The notes below the pieces were generated by a model, which was not told the origin of the DNA, did no database searches, and saw nothing but the letters and a program-made list of their open reading frames with translations. The translations under genes were made by a program, and so were the position numbers. A stretch of 64,000 nt of DNA from Symsagittifera roscoffensis. Taxonomy: Eukaryota; Xenacoelomorpha; Acoela; Convolutidae. Of this stretch, positions 11,485-21,981 are shown one piece after another (the first letter of the stretch is position 1; the number at the start of each line of letters is the position of its first letter). Location: the NCBI RefSeq assembly GCF_963678635.1, contig NC_087071.1, positions 14,858,864 through 14,922,863 on the forward strand. The letters run 5' to 3'.

Positions 11485-11727
11485 GTGGTAACCGATCAGA
11501 AGGAACTGAAAAAAAAGGTTATAGATCTTAAAAAAGTAGTATTTATCATCAATCAAAAAGCACACAACACGAATATTCCCTACAGTGACTTTAACCTGGT
11601 TATGATTGAAAACATCAACTTTGTGATACGGAAACAAGTTGAAGTTGGTTATATCTTTTTTTATGCTAAAATTTATTTAGGAACGACTGTAGAGGCCCCA
11701 AATGTATCGCATCATCACTCGTTTTAA
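11485..11727 (+). pseudogene. coiled-coil-like frame, divergent end of family A
   Basis: 80 codons. The start (VTDQKELKKKVIDLKKVV) matches the family-A frames and has the heptad look of a coiled coil. After this point the sequence differs from family A and ends in a His-rich tail and stop. The copy at 16,455-16,820 has an extra segment of roughly 115 bp between the coiled-coil part and the divergent part; that segment still matches family A and ends CTTCTCTAG. So the shared 5' part joins two alternative 3' parts. Function unknown. Confidence 0.35.
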
Positions 11728-12044
11728 TTGAATTTCGATATAAAAACCTTTATTCGGAGCATCGAAAAGCATTAAAAATTTGGAAAAGACAAAGAAACAT
11801 TTATAAGTTGATATTTATTGAGAAAAATGACTTTTTTTCTAGGATAAATTTACAAAAATTAAGGATAATAAGTTACTCAAACACATGAACATGAAAGACG
11901 ACTGAATTCTCTTGGTTGAAAGCTTGAAAGCATATCAGAATATTCCATTAACACTTTCGAAAATCCCGCAAAAAGTGTGTTCCGACTGAAAAACGCTGGG
12001 TCACAAGTTTAATAAAATTGCATGTAACAAAAAAGAGTTGAAAG

Positions 12045-12452
12045 ATGCGCTACAAAAGTAATCATTCAACAGAAAAAAAATCTCTTACAATCATAATTAA
12101 GCAAGTTATCCTCAACGCTCTATTAAGTCAACGCTCTATTAAAATATATATACCAATCAAATTCAAAAAAAAAACTTTAAAAAAATACAAAATTGATTAT
12201 AAAACAAAAAGCATAAGCTTTCGGCAAACTTTATCCAAAAATCCGCTATTTGAGAACTTTTTCTCTCATTTCGCTTCAATTGTGAACAATTATCTAAACA
12301 GCTCAAACTGCCTGAAAACTCAGCTAATTGAAAAAAGCACAAAGTATGTGGAAGAACCTAATGCTACTAATGTTTGCAGGATAACCAAAAGAATTAGAGG
12401 CAAGGAGAGTCAAGACACCTACGAGCGAAACAATTTTCTCATTAAAAAATGA
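12045..12452 (+). CDS. hypothetical Lys/Asn-rich protein, 135 codons, possibly LINE linker
   Basis: Longest intact frame in family B, starting with ATG. The middle (SKNPLFENFFSHFASIVNNY) has an amphipathic pattern like the region between endonuclease and RT of LINEs, and a LINE RT fragment follows 285 bp downstream on the same strand, so it may be the remnant of that linker. The equivalent stretch in the second copy (from 17,131) is broken by stops. It is probably not a functional gene. Confidence 0.25.
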   Translation: MRYKSNHSTEKKSLTIIIKQVILNALLSQRSIKIYIPIKFKKKTLKKYKIDYKTKSISFRQTLSKNPLFENFFSHFASIVNNYLNSSNCLKTQLIEKSTKYVEEPNATNVCRITKRIRGKESQDTYERNNFLIKK

Positions 12453-12736
12453 AACTCAGTATTTGCGAATGGATATCAATACAAATCAAAATATCGCTGC
12501 CTGAAGGCAATTTCCCTAGCTGAGAAAAGATCAACCTGTTCATATAAGTGAACCTCAGACATAACTAAACAACAGTGCTAAGCAACACAGAGCAATAAAA
12601 TTAGTTCCAATTGTGGCAAATTCAAAAAAAAAACGAAAAAAGAATCAGTGAACGAGGCACATTTGTAGAAATGAGTTAATTATCTGAACGTATGATGCAT
12701 TTTAAAGCATAAAAAAACACAATGAATTGCACAATG

Positions 12737-13290
12737 TTAGATCCTTCAAAAGCTTTCGCAATCGATGGAATTCTGCTGAAAAAAATTAGAGATCATGGGT
12801 TAAGGGGGAGTACGGAAATTTTGTCATCATAGTCACTCACACATCGATCTCGATATTAAGTAGTAGTAGTAGAGAACATGGTATCGACTTCAATACCTGT
12901 CCTCTATGGAATTCCACAAAAGTCAGTGTTGGGGACCCTTCTTTTTCTAATTTATAAAAAAGATCTGCCAAATATTTGTTTGAACTCAAAAATGACTCTG
13001 TATGCGGACAATTGTAGTCTAGTTTCTACATAAAAAATAAAAAAAGACGCAAAAGCAACCAATTTAGAAAGAGGTAAAATTTGGATGATTGTAAACAAAA
13101 GAAATCTGAACCAAGCTAAATCAATAAAAAATATACCAAAAAGTTTGGACCAAAGTCAAACAAAAAAATCAGCACAATTGTTGAAACGTCCCCAAATCTC
13201 AGCCTTGATTTGGATAACAATTTGAGTTTCAAGATGAATGTTCAAAAAATTTTCAAATGCGTTCCTTTTATGCCATTTGTGTCAAATATT
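12737..13290 (+). mobile_element. LINE reverse-transcriptase fragment (copy 1)
   Basis: Translated in changing frames, it shows the order of non-LTR RT motifs: LDPSKAFAID (motif A, canonical DLSKAFDxVD) at 12,737, GIPQKSVLGTLLFLIY (motif B) near 12,908, then MTLYADN at about 12,990 (motif C, canonical YADD; the second Asp is Asn), then a WMIVNKRNLNQAK thumb-like segment. The spacing of about 250 bp between motifs A and C is normal. Frameshifts, stops and the Asp-to-Asn change make it dead. It lacks an endonuclease and a 3' tail. It resembles the LINE at 34.4-37.1 kb in style (jockey/CR1 type). Confidence 0.75.
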
Positions 13291-14159
13291 TGTAAAAAGA
13301 AACGCAAAATACATGCATAAAACTTTTAAAAAAAAACGGTAAAAAATGCAAAAAAAAACTACTGAAAAAAAACGCAAAAAAAATACTGAGAGATGTTTCA
13401 TAAATCAGCATAAGCCTTAAACACTCAATAGCAAAACAGTCTGAGTGTTTCAGATAAGTAACCTTGGGCAAAGTCAGACAAGTGATAATGTTAGACACGT
13501 GATAATTAGATGCGAATTAAACTGCATAGACTGAGATTTTCAGAACGAACCACATCACAATACTAATTAATCTGGAAACTTTTCCAATAATTTCAGAAAA
13601 CCCATTGTTATTATCTTATTTAAAATATTGCACTATTTCAAAAACCCCGTTCAAAAGGCTACCATAGGTAATCTCAAAATGGGTGTAGCCAACAAAAATA
13701 CATCAGTGAGACAGTAACATCTCCGTTTTGTTTTATTTCTCCTTTTAGTTAACTTTTCTATCATATACGTGTTCAGTATATGACTTTTAAATTGCTCGAG
13801 CTCGTTTTGATTCTCGATAGGTATAGATCTTGATAAAATTGCGTTGTTTTCACTGGAAAAGTAGTAACGGTAGTTCTTCTTTTTTGTACTCTAGAAAATA
13901 ACAAAAACACACTTTAATTTTTGACATCTGATTCAGGTTAGTGAAAACTTTCATACTTCATTATATCCACTTTGTTTCAACAGAAAACAAAAAAAAAACA
14001 ATTTGCTGTAGTTGTCGAGTAACATGAATTCATTGATGTGGGATTTGTTTTAATAATTTCTAAAACCAACTCATCGTCCCAAATAGTTTCAAAAAAAATC
14101 GGGATTTAAAATATACGCTCATTTTTCTGATTATCTTTATCATTTTGCTGTAACTTTTG

Positions 14160-14740
14160 AATACTGACGTGTTTTTTGTTGCGCACTGCGATTTTGAGCT
14201 GCACTTTGATTGTTCTAAGTACCCACAAAATGGAAATCTTCATGTTTTGCAGTTTGTGCCAGCAAAAGAACACAATCCGCTTTTGTACTTGTCATTTGAG
14301 TTGGATATACTGTGCCGACGCAAATTGCATTGATTGTTGAAATCACCTTGACAGATCTGGCAATTTGCTGTCTTGTTTTAGTTGCTTTTTTCTGTGATGG
14401 TTCAATTTGTAATGGGTTGGAAATACTTTCTTGCAATTTTCACAAGTTTTAAACAGATGCATTCTGGTATGCATGTATAACTTTTTTCGCTTGAAAATCG
14501 TTTGTCGCTTTTGTCACACTTGCACATAGTATGCGTTTCCTGATAGTTTTAGGTTGAAATTCTCAGCAAACAACGTTCCACAAACGAAACAAATTAATTG
14601 AATTTGAACAAATAAGAAAGTTCCATCACAAAATTTTATCATAAACTTTGACACTTTATGGTTACCCCAAGTTTGTTTTACAAAACATGTAGCAAAAACA
14701 AAACTTTGATCAAAGTTAAGGGTTGGTTTTCTTAATTTTT
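14160..14740 (-). pseudogene. zinc-finger N-terminus of the DNA polymerase element (copy 1, truncated)
   Basis: Antisense relative of 19,150-19,890 and of 21,982-22,475. It retains phrases coding for the linker MHTRMHLFK, the second finger and the downstream Thr/Lys-rich part, but the first finger is interrupted by a frame change near 14,490 and the frame is cut into short pieces (longest 14,215-14,436). It ends abruptly at about 14,740, where the shared sequence GGTTGGTTTTCTTA joins family A. Confidence 0.55.
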
Positions 14741-14755
14741 AATTAGTTTCACTTT

Positions 14756-16600
14756 GAAAACCCCTTGATTGCTATTTTTTCAATTTTATACGACTCTTTT
14801 CACGACAATGATTCCCGTAAAGATTTTAAATAAAAGCTTAAAAATGAATCAAGCCAAAATAATCTAGCCTTTCTTCTGATTTTTTAAAAAGAATATACTT
14901 TAATTATTGTGGACTATGAATAAAACGGAATCACTCCTGATGAAAGTGGATAATGTTTCAATTCGCATTGCAATTGTGTTTCAATTGCCATTGAGCCATT
15001 TTATGACAAAGTGGTAACTGATAAGAAGGAACTGGAAAAAAATTTATAAAACTGAAAAAAGTTGTGCATGCTATGAACCAGATACTAAGTGATACCGAAC
15101 GATTTTTAGATACCGAAGACTGCTTGGATTTCAAGATTCGACCGTTCGATCCTCGCGAGCACGCAAATTTTTGCAAGGATACCGAAAAACTGCTTGATTT
15201 TAGAGAATCGATCGTTTGGTTGCTCGCGAGAATGCAACATTTTTACATGAAATTTGAAACTTTTCGAGTTGAATTTGAAAATCATTAGAATTTTCCAAAA
15301 AAATGAAAACTTATCATATTCTGCCAGGCTATGAAAAACTTCCTCACAAAGTTAATTTCAAAATTTTCAACGCCGCCTACAAAACACGAAAAAAACACCG
15401 CCTACAAAGCACGAAAAAGATTAATTGGAAAACAAGGCCCAAAAAAAAGGTCTGATAACTCATTTTGACGAAAAGTTACCACCACTGGAACCAAACTTAG
15501 GAAACGAGATAGCAAGTCTAGGTTATAATACATCATCATATAACTGCGTAGTAACCGTTAAAGGCTATAAAGATGATGTGTATTCAATATATACACCCGT
15601 TAAAAACATGGAGCAATTGCATAAACTGAAAAATTCGATTAAAAATGATAAGAGGTTAATGGACAAAAGGATTGTTACTAACAGCGAAAACCCTGCAGCC
15701 GCCTTAGGAGACAAAGATCGTATCAACCGTCGCGCTCAATTTGTTGAACCGAATAAAAAAAGCATGCCATGGAGACACACTGATGAAAAATGAGAAACTG
15801 AGACTGCAAACTCATGATACACTTGGTTTGTTTCTCAAAAAGTTACTATTTTTTGATACGATGAGCAAACATACACTGTTTGTGACATACACAGATAATT
15901 TCAAAAACTTTTTTATTTCATTTTTTTTGTTTTTTTTATGACTTTGGTATGGCATCACTAGTTTACATTGAAAAGTATACATTTTTGGGTTTGCGAAAAT
16001 GGAATCGAACAGAGCTTTTGACTAGAAATTTCGGGTTCTCTGAAAAATCTCGAGTCGAGAATTGTATTCAATATAAGGTTTTCCCTAATAATTACTACTA
16101 AAACCCAGTCTTTGATGGCTTTCAGTTGCGAGAAAAATCAAATTCAAATTTTGGAAAACCATTGAAATGAAATATTCGAAACATATTTAAGATTTAAAAA
16201 ATTGTTGTGTTTCTCTTTGAAATTCCCTTGATTGCTGTTTTTTCGATTTTGTACGACTCTTTTTACGACAAAGATTCCCGTAAAAATTTTAAATAAAAGC
16301 TAAAAAGTGAATCAAGCCAAATTATTCTAGCCTCTCTTCTGATTTTTTTTAAAGAGAATATACTTTAATTATTGTGGACTATGAATAAAATGGAATCACT
16401 CTTGATGAAAGTGGATAATGTTTCAACTCGCATTTCAACAAGCAATTTTATGACAAAGTGGTAACTGATCAGAAGGAACTGAAAAAAAGGTTATAGATCT
16501 TTAAAAAAATGTGCATGCTATGAACCAGATACTAAGTCATACCGAACGATTTTTAGATAGCGAAGGTTGCTTGGTTTTGAAGATTTGACCGTTAAAAGCA
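14756..16600. repeat. family-A repeat, copies 5 and 6
   Basis: The anchor phrase occurs at 14,756 and 16,219 (1,463 bp apart). Copy 5 is complete and best preserved. Copy 6 runs into family B at about 16,600. The pattern A-B-zinc finger-A-B-zinc finger shows that a composite of about 5.1 kb was duplicated after the A repeats had already formed an array. Confidence 0.8.
15064..15941 (+). pseudogene. best-preserved family-A gene remnant, unknown function
   Basis: Three plus-strand frames (15,064-15,288, 15,425-15,793, 15,741-15,941) follow each other and correspond to broken frames in the other copies. The first covers the internal repeat (DTEDCLDFKIRPF then DTEKLLDFRESIV). The second has a Tyr/Val-rich middle (GYKDDVYSIYTPVKNMEQL) then the ALGDKDRINRR segment. 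The third is hydrophobic/Thr-rich. At least two frameshifts (near 15,300 and 15,750) and a short duplicated stretch (CGCCTACAAA... near 15,370-15,410) interrupt it. I recognise no family. Association with the zinc-finger/polymerase copies suggests it was a gene of the same element, which is inference only. Confidence 0.45.
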
Positions 16601-17866
16601 AAAGAGATCCTTGATGTGCTTCTCTAGTATTTATCATCAATCAAAAAGCAAACTACACGAATATTCTCTACAGTGACTTTAACCTGGTTATGATTGAAAA
16701 CATCAACTTTGTGATACGGGAACAAGTTGAAGTTTGTTATATATTTTTTATGCTAAAATTTATTTAGGAACGATTGTAGAGGCACCAAATGTATCGCATC
16801 ATCACTCATTTTAATTGAATTTCGATATAAAAACCTTTAATCGGAGCATCGAAAAGAATTAAAAATTTGGAAAAGACGAAGAAACATTTAAAAAATGATA
16901 TTTATTGAAAAAAATGATTTTTTATAGGATAAGTTTACAAAAATTTAGGAGAATAAACTACTCAAACACTTGAACAAGAATGACGACTGGATTATCTTGG
17001 TTGAAAGCTTGAAAGCATAGCAGAGTAATCCAATAAACACTTTCGAAAATCCCGCAAAAAGTGTTTTCCGACTGAAAAACGCTGGGTCACAAGTTTAGTA
17101 AAAATGCATGTAACAAAAAAGAACTTGAAGATGCGCTACAAAAGTAATCATTCAACAGAAAAAAATCTCTTACAATCATAATGAAGCAAGTTATCCTTGT
17201 TTGGTGCAAATTCAAGTCAACGCTCTATGAAAATATATACCAATCAAATTTAAAAAACAACCTTAAAAAAATACAGGGTTGACTATGGGATAAAAAGCAT
17301 ACGCATTCAGCAAACTTTATCAAAAAGTCCGCTACTTGAGAACTTTTTCTCTCATTTCGCTTCAATTGTGAACAATTATCTAAACAGCTCAAACTGCCTG
17401 AAAACTCAGCCCAACTAATTGAAAAAAGGATAAAGTATGTGGAAGACTCTAATGCTTCTAAAGTTTGCAGGATAACCAGGAAAATTAAAGACAAGGAGAG
17501 TCAAGACACCTACTAGCGAAGCAATTTCTCATTAAAAATTGAACCTCAGTATTTGCGAATGGATATCAATACAAATCAACAAATCGCTGCCTGAAGGCAA
17601 TTTCCCAAGCTGAGAAAAGATCAACCCGTTCATATAAGTGAACCTCAGACATAACTAAACAACAGTGCTAGGCAACACAGAGCAATAAAGTTAGTTCCAA
17701 TAGTTCCAATTCTGGCAAATTGAAAAAAAAATTTAAAAACGAATGTTGGTTTTACAAAAAAAAACGAAAAAAAATCAGTGAACGAGGCACATTTGTAGAA
17801 ATGAGTGAATTATCTGAACGTATGATGCATTTTAAAGCATAAAAAAACACAATGAATTGCACAATG

Positions 17867-18458
17867 TTAGATCCTTCAAAAGCTTTCGCAATCGATGGAA
17901 TTCTGCTGAAAAAAATTAGAGATCATGGGTTAAGGGGGAGTACGGAAATTTTGTCATCATAGTCACTCACACATCGATCTCGATATTAAGTAGTAGTAGT
18001 AGAGAACATGGTATCGACTTCAATACCTGTCCTCTATGAAATTCCACAAAAGTCAGTGTTGGGGACCCTTCTTTTTCTAATTTATAAAAAAGATCTGCCA
18101 AATATTTGTTTGAACTCAAAAATGACTCTGTATGCGGACAATTGTAGTCTAGTTTCTACATAAAAAATAAAAAAAGACGCAAAAGCAACCAATTTAGAAA
18201 GAGGTGTAAAATTTGGATGATTGGAAACAAAATAACTCTGAACCAAGCTACTTCAATAAAAAAAATATCAAAAAGTTTGGACCAAAATCAACCAAAAAAA
18301 TCAGCACAATTGTAGAAACGTCCCCAAATCTCAGCCTTGGTTTGGATAACAAATTGAGTTTCAAGATGAATATTCAAAATTTTTTCAAATGCGTTCCTTT
18401 TACGCCATTTGTGTCAAATATTGACTCAAAATCAACTTCTAATTATTTACAAAACTAA
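17867..18458 (+). mobile_element. LINE reverse-transcriptase fragment (copy 2)
   Basis: Same fragment as 12,737-13,290, including the same broken motif C (YADN), so it was duplicated as part of family B and not by a separate insertion. The 3' part is longer and open for 81 codons (18,213-18,458); this part has the feel of the region after the RT palm (LGLDNKLSFKMNIQNFFK, compare the LGVxLDxxLSFxxHI signature of LINE C-termini). Confidence 0.72.
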
Positions 18459-19265
18459 TAATCAAGCAAAATGTTAATATGCTGCTCTAATAAAATTTAA
18501 ACAAGGTAAAAAAAACGCAAAAAAACTACTGAGAGATACTTCATAAATCAGCATAAGCCTTAAACACCCAATAACAAAACAGTCTGAGTGTTTCAGATAA
18601 GCAACCTTGGGCAAAGTCAGACAAGTGATAATGTTAGACAAGTGATAATTAGATGTGAATTAAACTGCATAGACTGAGATTTTCAGAACGAACCACATCA
18701 CAATCCTAATTAATCTGGAAAATTTTCCAATAAATTCAGAAAACCCATTGTTTTTACCTTATTTAAAACATTGCACTATTTCAAAAACCCCGTTCGAGAG
18801 TGGCTACCATAGGTAATCCCAAAATGGGTGTAGCCAACAAAATTACATCAGTAACATCTCCGTTTTGTTTTATCTCTCCTTTTAGCTAACTTTTCTATTA
18901 AATACGTGTTTAGTATATCACTTTTAAGTTGCTCGAGCTCGTTTTGATTCTCGATAGGTGTAGATCTTGATAAAATTGCGTTGTTTTCACTGGAATAGTC
19001 GCAACACTAGTCCATCTTTTCTGTACTCTAGAAAATAACAAAAACACACTTCAATTTTTGACAACTGATTCAGTTTAGTGAAAACTTTTATACTTCATCA
19101 TATCGACTTTGTTTCAACAAAAAACTAAAAACAATTTGTTCTAGTTGTCGAGTACCATGAATTCTTTGATGTGGGCTTTTTTTAAACAATTTCTAAAACC
19201 GACTCATCGTCCCAAATAGTGTTAAAAAAATCAGGATTCAACTTATACGCTCGTTTTTCTGATCT

Positions 19266-19658
19266 TTATTTTTTTGCAGTAACTTTTGAATGCTGACGTG
19301 TCTTTTGTTGCGTACTGCGCTTTTGTGCTGCACTTTGATTGTTATTAGTACCCGCAAAATGGGAATCTTCATGTTTTGCCGTTTGTGCCAGCGAAAGTAC
19401 ACAATCCGCTTTTGTACTTGTCATTTGAGTTGGATATACTGTGCCGACGCAAATTGCATTGAGTGTTGAAATCACCTTGGCAGATTTTGCAATTTGCTGT
19501 CTTGTTTTGCATGCTTTTTTTCTGTGATGGTTCAATTTGTAATGGGTTGGAAAAACTTTCTTGCAAATTTCACAAGTTTTAAACAGATGCGTTCTGGTAT
19601 GCATGTATAACTTTTCTTCGCTTGAAAATCGTTTGTCGCTTTTATCACACTTGCACAT
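19266..19658 (-). pseudogene. C2H2 zinc-finger N-terminal fragment (copy 2)
   Basis: 130 codons. Finger 1 (SDKRFSSEEKLYMHTRTH) has lost its second Cys (CDKS instead of CDKC in the plus-strand copy). Finger 2 reads CEICKKVFPTHYKLNHH with a Cys replacing the last His. A third finger (CKICQGDFNTQCNLRRH) exists only in the neighbouring frame (19,369-19,566), so a frameshift just after finger 2 separates it. The C-terminal 50 residues are Gln/Lys-rich. It is the broken 5' end of the gene seen at 21,982-23,606. Confidence 0.65.
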
Positions 19659-19897
19659 AGTATGCGTTTACTGATAGTTTTAGGTTGAACTTCTCAGCGA
19701 ACAACGTTCGACAAATGAAACAAATTAATTGAATTTGAACAAATAAGAAAGTTTCATCACAAAATTTTATCATAAATTTTGACACTTTATGGTTACCCCA
19801 TGTTTGTTTAACAAAATTTGTAGCGAAATTAAAATTTTGAACAAAGTTAATGGTTGGTTTTCTTATTTTTTTGTGGAAACAGTCTAATGAAAAAATA

Positions 19898-20137
19898 ATG
19901 AAAAATCGAGGCACTTCATTTATCAAGGCAGATTTTTACAAACTACGTCGAGACAAACTGAGCAGATATCTCGGAAATGTTAAGCTCTGGCAGCAGTTTA
20001 AAAAGAACAAAACAGTTGTTAAAGTACCCAAAAACCTTCTGGACCAAAATTTAGGTTTGAAGAGAAAAAATATTTTCTGCGAAACTCGAGTGAAAATTCA
20101 AGTTGTATCAAATTGTCTGGACCGACTACTGAGCTAA
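19898..20137 (+). CDS. hypothetical basic protein, 79 residues
   Basis: An ATG at 19,898 opens 79 codons rich in Lys/Arg/Leu (for example FYKLRRDKLSRYLGNVKLWQ). An in-frame upstream ATG at 19,850 lies in the inverted-repeat arm. The composition looks coding. A further stop-free stretch in another frame follows (about 20,169-20,340). It sits between the zinc-finger arms and could be another gene of the same element. No family recognised. Confidence 0.35.
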   Translation: MKNRGTSFIKADFYKLRRDKLSRYLGNVKLWQQFKKNKTVVKVPKNLLDQNLGLKRKNIFCETRVKIQVVSNCLDRLLS

Positions 20138-20604
20138 TCAAAAGAGCAGCAGTAGTGAAGCTAAAATTTGAATGCCATCCCTAATTTCTCAGAAAATCTT
20201 ATAAGTTTTGATATAAGGTATGGCATGCGCCCTTTTGTTGGAAGTGCATTAGAAGTCCTGGCGCAAAGGCTATATATGATAACACATAAGCCTCTAATGA
20301 ATTTCACTTTATTGAGGCACTTCATTTCTCACGTTTAACTCTCTTGCTGAATTGCTTCTGTCTCGACAATGTTTTTCCACTTCTCTGACAACATTAAGAA
20401 TACTTTTTCACAATTAAATTACGAATCCAAAATTGTCGATATGAGGAAGATGCAGACTTCACCCAATTGCAATACTACGCTTACGTTCAAAACTAATAAA
20501 TCCTCATCAACTCATCGTTTTCAGATCTATCTACGAAATACAATTAAGCGCTAGTTAGGTTGGACCCAAACAACGCTTGTCTTTGAAGGTGTCTGAAATG
20601 GAAC

Positions 20605-21543
20605 GCCCGGGTTGACCTCCATACACCGAAAATGCTTATCATACAATTCCATACATCAAGTGTGTGGGAAAATGCTTGTCATACAATTTTCATACAATTT
20701 CTAAAAATGGTTGAAAACTGGTATAAACTTATTTCTGTGGCTGTTTGATTCTAATAAAACAGTCTGGTGATAAAAAACTGAGGTTTCCGTTTTTTGAAAA
20801 AAATGCTTATCATACAATTCCCATATATGGAAATTGTATGACTGGCATTTTTTTGATGGCGACACAAAAAATTTTTCAAGAAATTTTGAAAATTTGGCCC
20901 AAAAATTTTTTTGTTTTTTTTTCAACCGCAAATCGATTTTCGTACGCAAACAAACATTTTTCGAAAAAAAATTTTGCATGCAAAATTTAATATTTTGTGT
21001 GCATAACGTAGTCCTGGATACGATAAAATTGGCTTTTTTTTTTCTTTTCACTTAATTGTTTTTTTCAAAAACGCTGAAAATTCCTCTTTCTTTTGAATGG
21101 GGTGTTAATGTACGCCTTGATCAATGTATGATAATTTGAAAATTCAAAAATTTAATATAATCATCATTAAAAAACTTTGCCAAAAAAGAAAAGTTCGTTA
21201 CTTTTGTTATATCAATTGTGAAAGCCAGCAAAATTCAGGTCGTTTTCTATGCATTGTAAATGCAAGACCGTCCAACCTTTGGTGTTTTGAGTAACCAAGG
21301 TCTTTGTCACTTGTGTTCGGTTGCAACTACAACCGAAAATTTTTCAGAAAATAAATTTAGAAAGAAAAATCAAAATTTTTGGTTTATGGGAAAACATCTA
21401 TCATACAATTTTCATATATGGAAAAATGCTTATCATAGAGTTTTCATACAATTTTCTGTACGTATGGAATTGTATGAAATTGTATGACAAGAAGTTTCTC
21501 ATATATGGAAATTGTATGATAAGAAGTTTTGGTCAACCCGGGC
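20605..21543. mobile_element. 939-bp MITE with CCCGGGTTGACC ends and internal palindromes
   Basis: The ends are perfect 13-bp inverted repeats (GCCCGGGTTGACC at 20,605-20,617, reverse complement at 21,531-21,543). Inside, multiple copies of CATACAATT and CCATATATGGAAATTGTATGA occur in both orientations, giving several hairpins near each end. It has no transposase. A duplicated target site is not obvious, so the superfamily is unassigned. The right 126 bp recur almost unchanged at 32,722-32,847, and the left two thirds, more diverged, at 27,924-28,560. Frames inside are side effects of the repeats. Confidence 0.75.
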
Positions 21544-21576
21544 GAATACTTTTTCTTGAAATAGTACATTTTAAAC

Positions 21577-21730
21577 ATGAGTGATTATGAAGAGTCGCTT
21601 CACGCAATATCAGCTGCAATGTCAACAACAAGAACCACTCACAAAAGTAAATTACGATACTGTAGTTGTTCCATTTGACTTGACTGCTCGGCCAACAAAG
21701 AAAGTAAACACTAAAAGAGTGCAAAAATAA
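21577..21730 (+). pseudogene. small frameshifted gene, unknown
   Basis: An ATG at 21,577 opens MSDYEESLHAISAAMSTTRT and runs to a TGA at 21,676-21,678. In the next frame, from about 21,647, a second coding-looking stretch (VVPFDLTARPTKKVNTKR) runs to TAA at 21,728-21,730. One base near 21,645 separates the two, giving an ancestral product of about 51 residues. It lies just before the right inverted-repeat arm and 250 bp before the zinc-finger start, on the same strand. Function unknown. Confidence 0.35.
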
Positions 21731-21981
21731 ACTGACTTTTTTTTCATTTGACTGTTTCCACAAAAAATTAACAAAACCAACCATTTACTTTGTTCAAAGC
21801 TTTGTTTTTGCTACATGTTTTGTAAAACAAACTTGGCGTAGCCATAAATTGGCAAAACTTATGATAAAAATTTGTGATAAAACTTTCATATTTGTTCAAA
21901 TTCAATTAATTTGTTTCATTTGTCGAACGTTGTTCGCTGAGAAGTTCAACCTAAAACTATCAGGAAACGCATACTATACTG

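Larger units (their letters stand above)
6880..11520. repeat. family-A repeat array, four copies
   Basis: A repeat of about 1.4 kb, anchored on the shared phrase GAAAACCCCTTGATTGCTAT at 6,997, 8,433, 9,818 and 11,247; spacing 1,436, 1,385 and 1,429. The first two copies lack the 5' part, which is replaced by the MITE-bearing segment from 6,361. Each copy carries, in order, a decayed plus-strand frame, an AAATAAAAGC phrase containing AATAAA, a conserved block around TGTGGACTATGAATAAAA, and an internal 69-bp direct repeat. The fourth copy switches to a different sequence (family B) at about 11,530. Two more copies lie at 14,756 and 16,219. Confidence 0.85.
11390..14755. repeat. family-B block, copy 1
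   Basis: About 3.4 kb that recurs in the same orientation at 16,361-19,890, offset by about 5.1 kb. It consists of the end of a family-A copy, a coiled-coil-like frame (11,485-11,727), a Lys/Asn-rich frame (12,045-12,452), a LINE RT fragment (12,737-13,290), about 850 bp of AT-rich sequence without a gene (13,300-14,150) and an antisense zinc-finger fragment (14,160-14,740). It ends where family A resumes at about 14,750. The copies differ by small indels and substitutions, so the duplication is older than the 1,436-bp one. Confidence 0.8.
16361..19890. repeat. family-B block, copy 2
   Basis: Repeats the order of copy 1: end of a family-A copy, divergent coiled-coil frame, broken Lys/Asn-rich frame (from 17,131), LINE RT fragment (17,867-18,458), about 700 bp of AT-rich non-coding sequence (18,460-19,150), antisense zinc-finger fragment. 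The LINE motif A is offset 5,130 bp from copy 1. Small indels distinguish the copies, for example an extra GTTCCAATAGTTCCAAT region near 17,697 and an insertion near 17,730. Confidence 0.8.
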
